Below, in pieces: positions 44,937-53,449 of a DNA stretch of 64,000 nucleotides. Every line of letters begins with the position of its first letter. The stretch's first letter is position 1. The notes under the pieces were generated by a model. It made no database searches and had not been told where the DNA came from. It was given only the letters and a program-made list of their open reading frames with translations. The translations under genes were made by a program, and so were the position numbers. The DNA is from Oceanobacillus indicireducens (GTDB lineage: Bacteria; Bacillota; Bacilli; Bacillales; Amphibacillaceae): the NCBI RefSeq assembly GCF_014647195.1, contig NZ_BMOS01000001.1, positions 54,458 through 118,457 on the forward strand, given 5' to 3'.

Positions 44937-45376
44937 GAAAACAATTGGCAAATGAAAAAGGTTTAACACTGATCGAGTTACTGGCGGTTTTTACAATTAG
45001 TTCGATTTTAATATTCCTTATCTCAAGCGTCCTAGTGGGCGTGCAGAAGCAACATATCGTTCAAAGTGATGAATCTGAATCGATTTTTAATGTGACTTAT
45101 GCGGCGAAAGTGATCACGAAAGACTTTCGAAGAGCTGAGAAGATTGAACTAGTTGAGGAAAATAATATTAAAAAGTTACGGTTTACATTAAGTAAATTAT
45201 CTGGTTCCACTATAAATGAATACTATCTTACCGATACTACATTGTATAAAAATGCAAGCCCACTTGTAAGGGGCATTACAGAATTTTTGGTGACTGTTGA
45301 AAATGATATGTACATGATTGAAATTGAGGATAGATCAGGAAAAACGATTAAAACAGAATTAATAAAGAGGAAGTAA
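44933..45376 (+). CDS. Minor pilin-like protein with prepilin N-terminus
   Basis: 147 residues. NEKG then LTLIELLAVFTISSILIFLI is a clear type III prepilin signal and helix with Glu5. GTG 44933 overlaps the pilO TGA (GTGA). The globular part resembles ComGF/PilW-like minor pilins in size, but I cannot assign it. Likely part of a priming complex with the next protein. Confidence 0.82.
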   Translation: MRKQLANEKGLTLIELLAVFTISSILIFLISSVLVGVQKQHIVQSDESESIFNVTYAAKVITKDFRRAEKIELVEENNIKKLRFTLSKLSGSTINEYYLTDTTLYKNASPLVRGITEFLVTVENDMYMIEIEDRSGKTIKTELIKRK

Positions 45377-45411
45377 CCCTTAGACAATAAAAAACGAAAA
45401 GGTGGATCCAT

Positions 45412-46875
45412 ATGAAAGGAAATATATGGAATAAGCATCTTAATCAAAAAGAATCTGGTTATATGTTAATTACAGTGATCTTGATTATCACAATGATCTC
45501 CATACTTGGGCTTAGTATTATAAGTATTTCGATGAATGCGGTAAAAACCTCCAACTCAGAACGGAATGATCAAGCGGTTTATTATATTGCTGAAGCCGGA
45601 ATCACGGTAAAGATGGAGGAAATTAAAAGTATCATTAATGAAATGGATAGCGAAGAATCGCGAGAAGCATATTTTCAAAAACTGAATAGCACATTCAGCA
45701 AGATAGATAATAGATATGAAGATTTTGAACAAACGACTTCTGAATCAGCTCCCCTTTATTCAATTGTGACTATCGATGAAAATGAAAGTTTAGGAGATAC
45801 AAGATCGTACATTTTAACATCAACTGGGAATTTGGGCAATCAACAACGTAAGTTAACTCAAGAATTTAATGTTACTTGGAACGATAGTGGAACATCCATT
45901 CAGATTCCGGATTTTGCTTTATTCGTAAAAGAAAATATTCGGATGGAAGGAGGAGCAAGTATAACCGGAAGCATAGGTACACTGAAAGAAGGTGCAAATA
46001 CGGTTGAAGTTAGTGGAGGAGCACGTATGGAAAATGGTGTCATCTGTGTACCTCCTGGTTCTGAAAAGGACGCCGTCAACAAGCCGGATTGGATGCCAGA
46101 TGACCAGTTCCCAAACGCTACCCCTTGTATTGACATGGAATATTATCCAGAGTTACCACCATACCCAATATTTTCCGTCAATGAAAAAAATACCGAAAAT
46201 CTTACAACGAAAGCATGGGATAAAAATTCTCCTTATTTACTAAATCTGAGAAATGTAGAAAAAATGGAGATTAATAATCTGACAGTTGATGGTTATTTAG
46301 AAATCGATACTGGCGACCATGTTAAAGATTTGGTCGTAAAAAATTTCAAAATTGGTGAAGGCTATATAAATGTTAAGGGAGCGGGTCTGCGGATTTTAAT
46401 AGAAGATACGTTTGAAATAAATGGTGGAAGTTCAATTAAAGGGATCAACCGTAATGGAAAGACGGATATAAATATGATCAATATATTCTATTCAGGGTCT
46501 CCCGCAATAAATATAGCGGGTGACCAAAAAATATTTGGATCACTCTATTTAAGAGATGCAGATATTACGCTTACTGGTGGATCTGGGTTTCAAGGTAATA
46601 TCTTTACTGGTGGAAATTCCCTCAAAATGACTGGCGGGAATAATACAATTTCACAACTCATTCTAGCACCAAATGCGGATGTATTACTTATGGGCGGAGC
46701 AAAAATAAAAGGAAGCATAATTGCAAATTCTTTTACTAGCAATGGTGGGGCTAACTTGGAGAAAAATCACGATTATCCAGATCCGGGAAATTTAAATCCG
46801 GTAGAAGGCGGTTCAGGAGGTACCGGTAGTATAACGAGCATCGAATCGCTAGTTGAAGTTGATATAGAAAAATAA
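45412..46875 (+). CDS. PilX-like / large repetitive pilus-associated protein
   Basis: 487 residues. NQKESGYMLITVILIITMIS at the N-terminus resembles a degenerate PilX-type prepilin helix (no clear Gly-cleavage/Glu5 pair). The second half (about 165-465) is a run of beta-helix-like repeats rich in GG and GS (MEGGASITGSIG, LTGGSGFQGNIF, LMGGAKIKGSIIANS), like bactofilin or DUF7305-type domains. CVPPGSEKDA and PCIDMEY give two cysteines. Possibly a tip adhesin or scaffold. ATG 45412 follows AAAGGTGG. A terminator follows, closing the operon. Confidence 0.78.
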   Translation: MKGNIWNKHLNQKESGYMLITVILIITMISILGLSIISISMNAVKTSNSERNDQAVYYIAEAGITVKMEEIKSIINEMDSEESREAYFQKLNSTFSKIDNRYEDFEQTTSESAPLYSIVTIDENESLGDTRSYILTSTGNLGNQQRKLTQEFNVTWNDSGTSIQIPDFALFVKENIRMEGGASITGSIGTLKEGANTVEVSGGARMENGVICVPPGSEKDAVNKPDWMPDDQFPNATPCIDMEYYPELPPYPIFSVNEKNTENLTTKAWDKNSPYLLNLRNVEKMEINNLTVDGYLEIDTGDHVKDLVVKNFKIGEGYINVKGAGLRILIEDTFEINGGSSIKGINRNGKTDINMINIFYSGSPAINIAGDQKIFGSLYLRDADITLTGGSGFQGNIFTGGNSLKMTGGNNTISQLILAPNADVLLMGGAKIKGSIIANSFTSNGGANLEKNHDYPDPGNLNPVEGGSGGTGSITSIESLVEVDIEK

Positions 46876-46877
46876 TG

Positions 46878-46924
46878 AGGGAGGAATTATTTTAATTAGA
46901 AGTCTAAAGCTCCTCCCGTTTTTG
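46878..46924 (+). terminator. Pilus operon terminator
   Basis: GGGAGGA (46879-46885) pairs with TCCTCCC (46911-46917), followed by GTTTTTG. Confidence 0.75.
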
Positions 46925-46994
46925 AACTTCGAAAGGCGCTGAAGGTTTAGGGGTGGCAGGCAGCATAAAATCATACTATTTCGTGGTGATAAAA

Positions 46995-48386
46995 ATGGAT
47001 AAAAGTAATGAGGAAACAAACATCGAAAACGAAGCTAGAGAAGATAATAACCAAACGGAACATATTCTAAAAAAATTATTGGATGTTAAATTTGCTCTAG
47101 ACAAATCTTCCGTCGTTGCGATAACTAATCAGCGCGGGGAGATTCTGCATGCTAACGATTTATTTTGTGAAATATCGAAATATGAGCGAGAAGAACTGCT
47201 TGGACAGGATCATCGAATTTTAAATTCTGGCCATCATCCGAGGGCTTATTTCGAACAAATGTGGGCAACGATAGAGACCGGTAACATATGGAATGGCGAG
47301 ATAAAAAACCGCGCGAAAGATGGTTCCTATTACTGGGTAGACACAACGATTGTTCCGTTTCTGAATAAGCGAGGTAAAGCATATCAATATATAACCATCC
47401 GTTATAATATCACTTCCCGGAAAAAGATGGAGGAAGCATTAAGAAAAAGCGAGGAAAAATATCGACTCATCACAGAGAATTTATCTGATTTAATAGCTAA
47501 GATCGACAAAGATGGGAATTTAATGTATGTATCTCCATCATATAAGAAATTCCTGGAAATTGATCTGTCAGAGGAGCTAGAGTCTAGTAATTTTTTTGAG
47601 TGGGTTTATAAGGAAGACATAAAGTATGTTATCAAAACAATAGAAAATGTAATTACACAAAAAAATAATGCACTACAATTGGAGTTTCGTATACATAATA
47701 AGAAGAAAAATTTTATCGAAACAGAAACAAAGATTAACCCGATTCTTGATGAGGCTGGTAATGTTGTTAGTTTGGTCTTGGTTATTCGAGATATTACAGA
47801 AAGGAAAAGGAATGAGAAAAAGATTTATCATTTGGCTTATCATGATGCATTAACGAATTTGCCAAATCGGCGGTCTTTAATAGACACGCTGCATCAAGAA
47901 GTTGAACAAGCTAAACGGAATCAGACGCAACTTGGCGTTATGATGGTTGATATTGATAATTTCAAAGATATAAATGATACGCATGGACACGAATTCGGAG
48001 ATTTGGCATTGATAGAAGTTGCAAAGCGCGCTAGAAATTACCTGAGGTCATCTGATTATATCGCGCGTCTAGGTGGAGATGAATTTATCATTTTAATGCC
48101 GAACCTATTGAATATCAAGGATGCGAAAGCCGTTGCTACAAGAATGAATGATAGCTTTAAAAACCCTGTAGAAGTTGAAGGAAGCTTACTTAATTTTTCT
48201 TGCAGTATCGGTATCTCAGTCTTTCCCTCAGATGGAATAGAGGCGAAAGATTTGTTGAGACGGGCGGACATTGCTCTTTATGCCGCTAAGGAAAAAGGAA
48301 GAAATGGGTTCTTACTTTTCAATCCGGAAATGGAAGAAAGATTATTGGAACGAAACTTACTGGAGAATGAAAGTCGCATTCCATGA
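46995..48386 (+). CDS. PAS-PAS-GGDEF diguanylate cyclase
   Basis: Makes c-di-GMP from two GTP; 463 residues, no membrane helix. PAS 1 (about 30-140, NQRGEILHANDLFCEISKY), PAS 2 (about 155-280, YRLITENLSDLIAKIDKDGN), GGDEF domain (about 285-450) with HDALTNLPNRR, intact active site RLGGDEF, and RSSD five residues upstream as a product-inhibition I-site. ATG 46995 chosen over GTG 46953, which has no site; the ATG has a modest GGTGAT. The end LLERNLLENESRIP looks like the start of a GGDEF-EAL linker cut short. It is the obvious candidate source of ligand for the two riboswitches. Confidence 0.9.
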   Translation: MDKSNEETNIENEAREDNNQTEHILKKLLDVKFALDKSSVVAITNQRGEILHANDLFCEISKYEREELLGQDHRILNSGHHPRAYFEQMWATIETGNIWNGEIKNRAKDGSYYWVDTTIVPFLNKRGKAYQYITIRYNITSRKKMEEALRKSEEKYRLITENLSDLIAKIDKDGNLMYVSPSYKKFLEIDLSEELESSNFFEWVYKEDIKYVIKTIENVITQKNNALQLEFRIHNKKKNFIETETKINPILDEAGNVVSLVLVIRDITERKRNEKKIYHLAYHDALTNLPNRRSLIDTLHQEVEQAKRNQTQLGVMMVDIDNFKDINDTHGHEFGDLALIEVAKRARNYLRSSDYIARLGGDEFIILMPNLLNIKDAKAVATRMNDSFKNPVEVEGSLLNFSCSIGISVFPSDGIEAKDLLRRADIALYAAKEKGRNGFLLFNPEMEERLLERNLLENESRIP

Positions 48387-48538
48387 TAACTTAACCGTGC
48401 TGCATTTGAAAGAAATCTATCTAAGGCACTGCGTGAAAGTGATGTTCAGACAGGATTCTTAATGGTTGATCTGGAGCATTTCAAATTGGTTAATGACTCA
48501 TTCGGACAATATCATAAGCCACGACCATATGTGAGTTG
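48382..48538 (+). pseudogene. Relic of a second GGDEF domain
   Basis: Right after the diguanylate cyclase stop, HDNLT (48382-48396) and, in a shifted frame from 48393, NRAAFERNLSKALRESD then TGFLMVDLEHFKLVNDSFGQ read like the opening of another GGDEF domain (compare HDxLTxLPNRxxF ... DLDxFKxINDxxGH). The GLP between the two frames is missing, and the sequence stops soon after. Debris of a larger signalling gene or an adjacent paralogue. Confidence 0.65.
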
Positions 48539-48819
48539 ATGCACTGGATGGGAGTGGTTTTTTGAAGAAGTTGATTTGAGATTTGTCATGCGGTTTATCA
48601 ATTTTCAATCTTACACCTTCTTCCTTAAACAGCTGATTTGCTATACTATAAACTAATTTATTTTAAGAGTCAAAAGACTAAAATAGACTTTAACCAGCCA
48701 ATGGGTGTTAAAAATGAAGATATCTCCGGAGCAAAATTGATTTTTGAGTATCGTCTTGCTTCTGTTCTTTTAATTCCTTAAACCTCATAAACTAATAGCA
48801 ACGAAAGGAGGAGCCACAC
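48539..48819. other. Spacer without recognised gene
   Basis: No gene or strong terminator is visible. GCTATACTATAAAC (about 48640-48653) resembles a -10 region. The ribosome site AAAGGAGGAG at 48804-48813 belongs to the next gene. Confidence 0.4.
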
Positions 48820-49047
48820 ATGAAAAACCAACCAATCCTCCGACTTCTGCTTGCAGGTTTCATGCTTTATTTTGCCTGGCCGAAAATCCCACAAGCGACA
48901 TCAACCCTTGAGATGACTTTCTGGGCGATGTGGCTGTTGTTCTTTCTTGCAGTAGTTGGAGCTAATTTTGCAAATCTTTTACAAATGATACAACCACCAG
49001 TAATGGAACAGACAGTAGAGGAAAACAAAGTTCGTGACAAACATTGA
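48820..49047 (+). CDS. Small two-helix membrane protein, function unknown
   Basis: 75 residues with two membrane helices (about 8-24 and 30-55; LRLLLAGFMLYFAWP and AMWLLFFLAVVGANFANLL) and a short charged tail. ATG 48820 follows AAAGGAGGAG at good spacing. It precedes ytoI by 68 bp on the same strand. I know no function for it. Confidence 0.75.
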   Translation: MKNQPILRLLLAGFMLYFAWPKIPQATSTLEMTFWAMWLLFFLAVVGANFANLLQMIQPPVMEQTVEENKVRDKH

Positions 49048-49115
49048 GTTATTACGCCTTAAACTGTATAATTGAATTAAAACTTTGGTATAGTACAGAT
49101 GAGGCGGTGTTAACA

Positions 49116-50423
49116 ATGGCTACAAAGCACGAAATGATTTTACAACACATTTTATCGTTGGAAGTTGGCCAGAAAATCTCCGTACGTCAAATAGCGAAAG
49201 ATCTGGATGTTAGTGATGGAACCGCATATCGGGCAATTAAAGAAGCGGAAAATCAAGGACTCGTAAGCACGATTGAGCGGGTAGGAACTATCCGTATTGA
49301 AAAGAAGAAAAAAGAAAATTTCGAGCGACTGACGTTTGCAGAGGTTGTTAATATAATTGATGGACAAGTTTTAGGTGGCAGGGAAGGGCTGCATAAAACA
49401 CTTAGTAAGTTTATAATCGGTGCCATGCAGCTGGAGGATATGATGCGTTATACCGACGCAGGTTCCTTACTTATTATCGGGAACCGGGTGGAAGCGCATT
49501 ATAGTGCGCTAAAAGCTGGAGCGGCTGTGTTAATAACTGGAGGATTTGATACAGACGAGAAGAATAAAAGGCTTGCGGATGAAACGGATTTACCAATCAT
49601 CTCAACAAGCTATGATACGTTTACCGTAGCATCGATGATCAACCGAGCAATATATGACCAGCTCATTAAGAAAGAAATTATTTTTGTTGGAGATATTGCG
49701 ACACCATTGGAAGAAACATTTTATCTTAAAACGAGTGACAAAGTGAAAGATTGGTATAAGCTGAATAAAGAGTCAACGCATACACGTTTCCCTGTTATTG
49801 ATAGCAAAAAGCAAGTTGTCGGTATGGTTTCGTCTAAAGATATTGTTGGCCAAGACGAGAACTTGGGGATTAATAAATTGATGAGTAAGAAACCCCATGT
49901 TGTCCAGTCCAAGACATCACTTGCTTCAGCATCCCATACGATGGTCTGGGAAGGTATTGAGCTATTGCCTGTAGTGGATGAATCAAGGGAATTGACCGGT
50001 GTTGTATCACGGCAGGATGTGTTAAAGGCGATGCAGCAGATTCAGCGGCAGCCGCAAGTTGGGGAGACGATCAGTGATATTATTAATAGTAATATCGTCG
50101 CTAGTGAAGATAATCCCCATGTGTTTATTTCAAAGGTTGTCCCACAGATGACGAATCATCTCGGTACATTAGGTCATGGTGTATTTACCGCGCTAATTAT
50201 TGAAGCGAGCAGCCGACTATTGATGGATACTCGGAAAGCAGATCTTTCCATTGAAAATATAACGGTTTACTTTACCAAGCCGGTACAAATCGATAGTGAT
50301 TTAAGTATCCACCCAAAAATCCTTGAAATCGGCCGGTTGTATGCGAAGATTGATGTTGAAGTATATGATGATCGTATATTAATTGGTAAAGGACTATTGA
50401 TGGCTCAACTAATCAATCGATAG
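49116..50423 (+). CDS. ytoI: DRTGG-CBS-hotdog regulator YtoI
   Basis: 435 residues. The N-terminal HTH is HILSLEVGQKISVRQIAKDL. A DRTGG domain (about 75-180), two CBS domains (about 190-310, with TRFPVIDSKKQVVGMVSSKD) and a C-terminal hotdog domain (about 315-430, HGVFTALIIEASSRL) follow. YtoI homologues are found next to ytpI-nrnA; the ligand is unknown, and CBS pairs usually bind adenine nucleotides. ATG 49116 follows GAGGCGGTG. Confidence 0.92.
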   Translation: MATKHEMILQHILSLEVGQKISVRQIAKDLDVSDGTAYRAIKEAENQGLVSTIERVGTIRIEKKKKENFERLTFAEVVNIIDGQVLGGREGLHKTLSKFIIGAMQLEDMMRYTDAGSLLIIGNRVEAHYSALKAGAAVLITGGFDTDEKNKRLADETDLPIISTSYDTFTVASMINRAIYDQLIKKEIIFVGDIATPLEETFYLKTSDKVKDWYKLNKESTHTRFPVIDSKKQVVGMVSSKDIVGQDENLGINKLMSKKPHVVQSKTSLASASHTMVWEGIELLPVVDESRELTGVVSRQDVLKAMQQIQRQPQVGETISDIINSNIVASEDNPHVFISKVVPQMTNHLGTLGHGVFTALIIEASSRLLMDTRKADLSIENITVYFTKPVQIDSDLSIHPKILEIGRLYAKIDVEVYDDRILIGKGLLMAQLINR

Positions 50424-50543
50424 AACACTGCCTTAAGAAGCTTACTCAAGCAGTAAGCCGGTATGCCGGGTGCAGACCGGACGTGGCTAATCCAGGCAAC
50501 TTTAGGTTAACCATAGCATCTTAATTAAATAAATTCCTGGATG

Positions 50544-50577
50544 AAAAATGCACCCACTTGTTGGGTGCACTTTTCAT
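50544..50577. terminator. Bidirectional terminator between ytoI and ytpI
   Basis: TGCACCCA pairs with TGGGTGCA around CTTGT, flanked by A- and T-runs. Before it, GCTTACT/AGTAAGC (about 50439-50457) and CCGG-rich sequence form further small hairpins. Confidence 0.85.
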
Positions 50578-50870
50578 TCAGATGGATGGAGTCTGCGATA
50601 TTCATTCTTGTAATGTTTCGATTCGTTATATCCACGGACAATTTGCATACCGCCCAAGATGGCGAAGACGATTCCGATAATTATGGAAAGTACACTTTCG
50701 TAAAAGAAATATTGGTTGATACCGAAAAGAAGAATGAAAGCACCGAGACAGAGGCGGGATCTTCCATTAAAATATTTCTGCGTTAAGATATCTTTGCTTT
50801 TCACAATTGCAACCTTATAATAAACATATAAGACAATGGAAATAACAATACCGATAGGGAATATAATCAT
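50574..50870 (-). CDS. ytpI: YtpI family membrane protein
   Basis: 98 residues with three hydrophobic segments (1-20, 38-55, 60-78). The sequence and the position beside ytoI and nrnA identify YtpI, whose function is unknown. ATG 50870 follows TAGGAGAG. It ends YRRLHPSE. Convergent with ytoI and divergent from nrnA. Confidence 0.88.
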   Translation of the reverse strand: MIIFPIGIVISIVLYVYYKVAIVKSKDILTQKYFNGRSRLCLGAFILLFGINQYFFYESVLSIIIGIVFAILGGMQIVRGYNESKHYKNEYRRLHPSE

Positions 50871-51026
50871 TCAATCTCTCCTATATATGTATTCTATGAA
50901 ACCATACATTGCGATCACAAGTCTATTTTAACTTGTTTTCATTTATAATGCCAGTTCGTTCCGATTAAAAGAGAGAAGAATGCTTAATAAGATGGTTATT
51001 TTCTAAAATAAGATTGGAGTTGTAGT

Positions 51027-51974
51027 ATGGAGAAGCAAGCAATTATTAAAGAAATTAAACAAAATGACACGATAATTATCCACCGGCATGTTCGACCGGA
51101 TCCGGATGCTTTAGGTTCGCAGGCGGGGTTGAAAGAAATCATTCAATCTTCTTTCCCGGAGAAAGAGGTTTATATCGTTGGGGAAAATGATCCTGAATTC
51201 GACTATCTTGTGAAAATGGATACTATTCTCGATGCGACATATGAAGGGGCACTTGTTATTGTTTGTGACACAGCGAATACACCGCGAGTTGATGACGGGC
51301 GGTACGTGAAAGGGAAAAAAATAATAAAAATCGATCATCATCCGAATGTTGACCATTATGGTGATATTCAGTGGGTAGATACAACAGCAAGTTCAACGAG
51401 TGAGATGATTTATGCGTTATACGAGTCAGGGAAAGAGGATGGGCTTGTTTTAAATGATGAAGGAGCGCGACTGCTATATGCAGGGATTGTCGGAGATACG
51501 GGCAGATTCCTTTTTCCGAGTACGACGAAGAAAACATTCCAATATGCTGCGGAACTCGTGACGTATCATTTCAACCGCTCGGAATTATATGAGAATCTCT
51601 ATAGTGTAGAGACGCATATTCTCCGCTTGAGAGGATATATTTTAAAAGAATTTGAAATGTATGATTCAGGCCTTTGTGCTGTGAAATTAACGAAGGAGTT
51701 GCTTGAAGCGTTCCAAGTTTCACCAGATGAGACTGGGCAGCTTGTTCAAGTCTTCGGAGATGTAAAAGGGATTAAAGCATGGGTCATTTTTGTTGAAGAA
51801 GATGAATTGATTCGGGTTCGTCTCCGTTCGAAAGGACCGATTATTAATGATATCGCAGCTAAGTATGAAGGTGGAGGGCATCCGATGGCGTCTGGTGCAA
51901 CCATTTATAATTGGGAAGATGCTGATCGGGTCATCCATGATCTAGATGAAGCTTGTAAAAATTATTCGAAATAA
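51027..51974 (+). CDS. nrnA: NanoRNase/pAp phosphatase NrnA
   Basis: DHH/DHHA1 phosphoesterase that degrades RNA oligonucleotides of a few bases and dephosphorylates pAp; 315 residues. Metal motifs HRHVRPDPDALGSQ, CDTAN, IDHHPN and GDTGRF, and DHHA1 GGGHPMASGA. ATG 51027 follows GGAGTTG. A terminator follows. Confidence 0.96.
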   Translation: MEKQAIIKEIKQNDTIIIHRHVRPDPDALGSQAGLKEIIQSSFPEKEVYIVGENDPEFDYLVKMDTILDATYEGALVIVCDTANTPRVDDGRYVKGKKIIKIDHHPNVDHYGDIQWVDTTASSTSEMIYALYESGKEDGLVLNDEGARLLYAGIVGDTGRFLFPSTTKKTFQYAAELVTYHFNRSELYENLYSVETHILRLRGYILKEFEMYDSGLCAVKLTKELLEAFQVSPDETGQLVQVFGDVKGIKAWVIFVEEDELIRVRLRSKGPIINDIAAKYEGGGHPMASGATIYNWEDADRVIHDLDEACKNYSK

Positions 51975-52006
51975 CCCAGACTTCTTTACCGTCTGGGTTA
52001 TTCCCA
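51971..52006. terminator. Bidirectional terminator after nrnA
   Basis: AATAACCCAGAC pairs with GTCTGGGTTATT; shared with the convergent small gene. Confidence 0.9.
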
Positions 52007-52198
52007 ATTCTTTGGATCCTCACGCTGGGGGATAATCCAACAGCCAGCAGGAGTCTTATCAAACACTACATTCAAATTTTCCTTTGCAACATCCCGTTCG
52101 AGTAACCGAATAAGTTCTGGGGATTCAGCAAATGCATTTTCCCCGTTTTTCAACTGTTCAATTTTTTGATTTAATAATGACTTTGTAGGTATGACCAT
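51998..52198 (-). CDS. Small hypothetical protein
   Basis: 66 residues, soluble and charged, starting MVIPTKSLLNQKIEQLKNGE and ending PQREDPKNWE. ATG 52198 follows AAAGGAGGA, a strong site, and a shared terminator closes the gene, so I consider it real. No family recognised. Confidence 0.7.
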   Translation of the reverse strand: MVIPTKSLLNQKIEQLKNGENAFAESPELIRLLERDVAKENLNVVFDKTPAGCWIIPQREDPKNWE

Positions 52199-52217
52199 TG
52201 CGCTTATCCTCCTTTAC

Positions 52218-52420
52218 CACGTATTAACGGTCTGTAATCCCTCCGACTGAATGAGTTTCACTTTATCACGTATTAACGGTCTGTAATATCCCTACATCTA
52301 AACATGAGGGAACTCAAAATGTCAAGGTGGGGATAAACAGTCCGTAAATCCCTGATTCTGTTTAACTAACATTCAGTGGGGGGCACACCCCCACTAAATG
52401 AGTTTCACTTTATCATTCCA
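52218..52420. repeat. Direct-repeat intergenic element
   Basis: CACGTATTAACGGTCTGTAAT occurs at about 52218 and 52266. ATGAGTTTCACTTTATC occurs at about 52248 and 52398. GTGGGGG...CCCCCAC (about 52376-52395) forms a hairpin. The same units in varied order suggest a composite repeat upstream of a minus-strand gene and downstream of ytrI. No coding frame is convincing. Confidence 0.65.
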
Positions 52421-52467
52421 TCCTATGGGCTTTTGACAAATAGGTTCCTTTTCTTCTCGAAAAATGT

Positions 52468-52959
52468 TCAATTCGCTATTCTAGCGTCAGCAACGATTCC
52501 TAGCTTCGGGGCAAAGATTAAGCGGGTAATGGAGAAATGGTACGTGACATTATCTATTGTAAACGCCTTGTTCTCAATTGCCGAGATGAGCAATTCTTCA
52601 TTAGAAGATACGATAAGAATATCAGTGCCAATTAGGTGGCTGATTTCTTCCTTGATTAACGTTTTCAGCTGGGAGACGAGCAAGCTGTCATTTTTCAACA
52701 CATCCGGATTGGAAATCGTAATTTCAATTTCTTCTATCGCTAGTTCGGTGTCTTGATCTTCCTGGCTTTCAAGCAATACTTTATTCTGTTGCCTTAAGTC
52801 GATGATTTCCTCGCCTAGCCGATAATTCTCTGCTAGTAAGTCTTCATACATGACACCGTACATATAAATTAAAACGAAATAACTAATAAAGCCGCCGACA
52901 AGAACACCGATGAAGAATCGTTGCCATTCTGGGCGTTTATAATAAGGGGGGAAGTGCAT
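52468..52959 (-). CDS. ytrI: Sporulation membrane protein YtrI
   Basis: 163 residues. The N-terminus RPEWQRFFIGVLVGGFISYF leads into one membrane helix (about 15-33), then a coiled coil (38-70) and a small extracytoplasmic domain. B. subtilis YtrI is needed for efficient sporulation together with YtrH. ATG 52959 follows immediately after the ytrH stop, so they are an operon. Confidence 0.9.
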   Translation of the reverse strand: MHFPPYYKRPEWQRFFIGVLVGGFISYFVLIYMYGVMYEDLLAENYRLGEEIIDLRQQNKVLLESQEDQDTELAIEEIEITISNPDVLKNDSLLVSQLKTLIKEEISHLIGTDILIVSSNEELLISAIENKAFTIDNVTYHFSITRLIFAPKLGIVADARIAN

Positions 52960-53292
52960 TTACGACATCCCTTTCTCGGTAAGCCATTCAATAATTGTAA
53001 TGCCAACCTTTACTCCTCCCATTGCCGAGATGATGAGGAGAACCTGTTTCACTAGGTCAAAAGTTGAACCGTCGAGTAAACCTCTCTCTACATTCGCAAT
53101 CGCATCGAACGTTCCACCGATTGCTGCTACAATCGCCCAAATACGCAGCCGGTCCGCGATTCTTGTCATGGATGATAACGGGGCTTCCCCGGTTGCAAAG
53201 TCGCCGATACTCCCGATAACCGAACCGCCAAGGATTACGCCAAGTGCGATGAAAAAACAATGGATAAATGCTGCGAAAAACCGTTCCTCCAT
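52960..53292 (-). CDS. ytrH: Sporulation membrane protein YtrH
   Basis: 110 residues with about three membrane helices (IHCFFIALGVILGGSVIGSI, WAIVAAIGGTFDAIANVE, LLIISAMGGVKVGITIIEWL). ATG 53292 (MEERFFAAF) has AAAGGAGTGAAG upstream; an ATG 24 bases earlier would place that site inside the gene. Divergent from dnaE, first of the ytrH-ytrI pair. Confidence 0.92.
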   Translation of the reverse strand: MEERFFAAFIHCFFIALGVILGGSVIGSIGDFATGEAPLSSMTRIADRLRIWAIVAAIGGTFDAIANVERGLLDGSTFDLVKQVLLIISAMGGVKVGITIIEWLTEKGMS

Positions 53293-53449
53293 GATGCGCT
53301 TCACTCCTTTTAGCATGTCCTTTAATATTTTATGTGCCGATTGTTGCGTTTATGAGCCTCCTGAGAATAACGGGAGAAAAATACGTAAGCGTATGCTTGT
53401 TCTTATATTATTGTTATAATAGAAGTCAGTGAAAAGAAGGTGGGATTGT

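Noticed and set aside
52376..52756. 126-codon plus-strand frame antisense to ytrI
   Set aside because: Shadow of ytrI with no ribosome site; ytrI is well supported.
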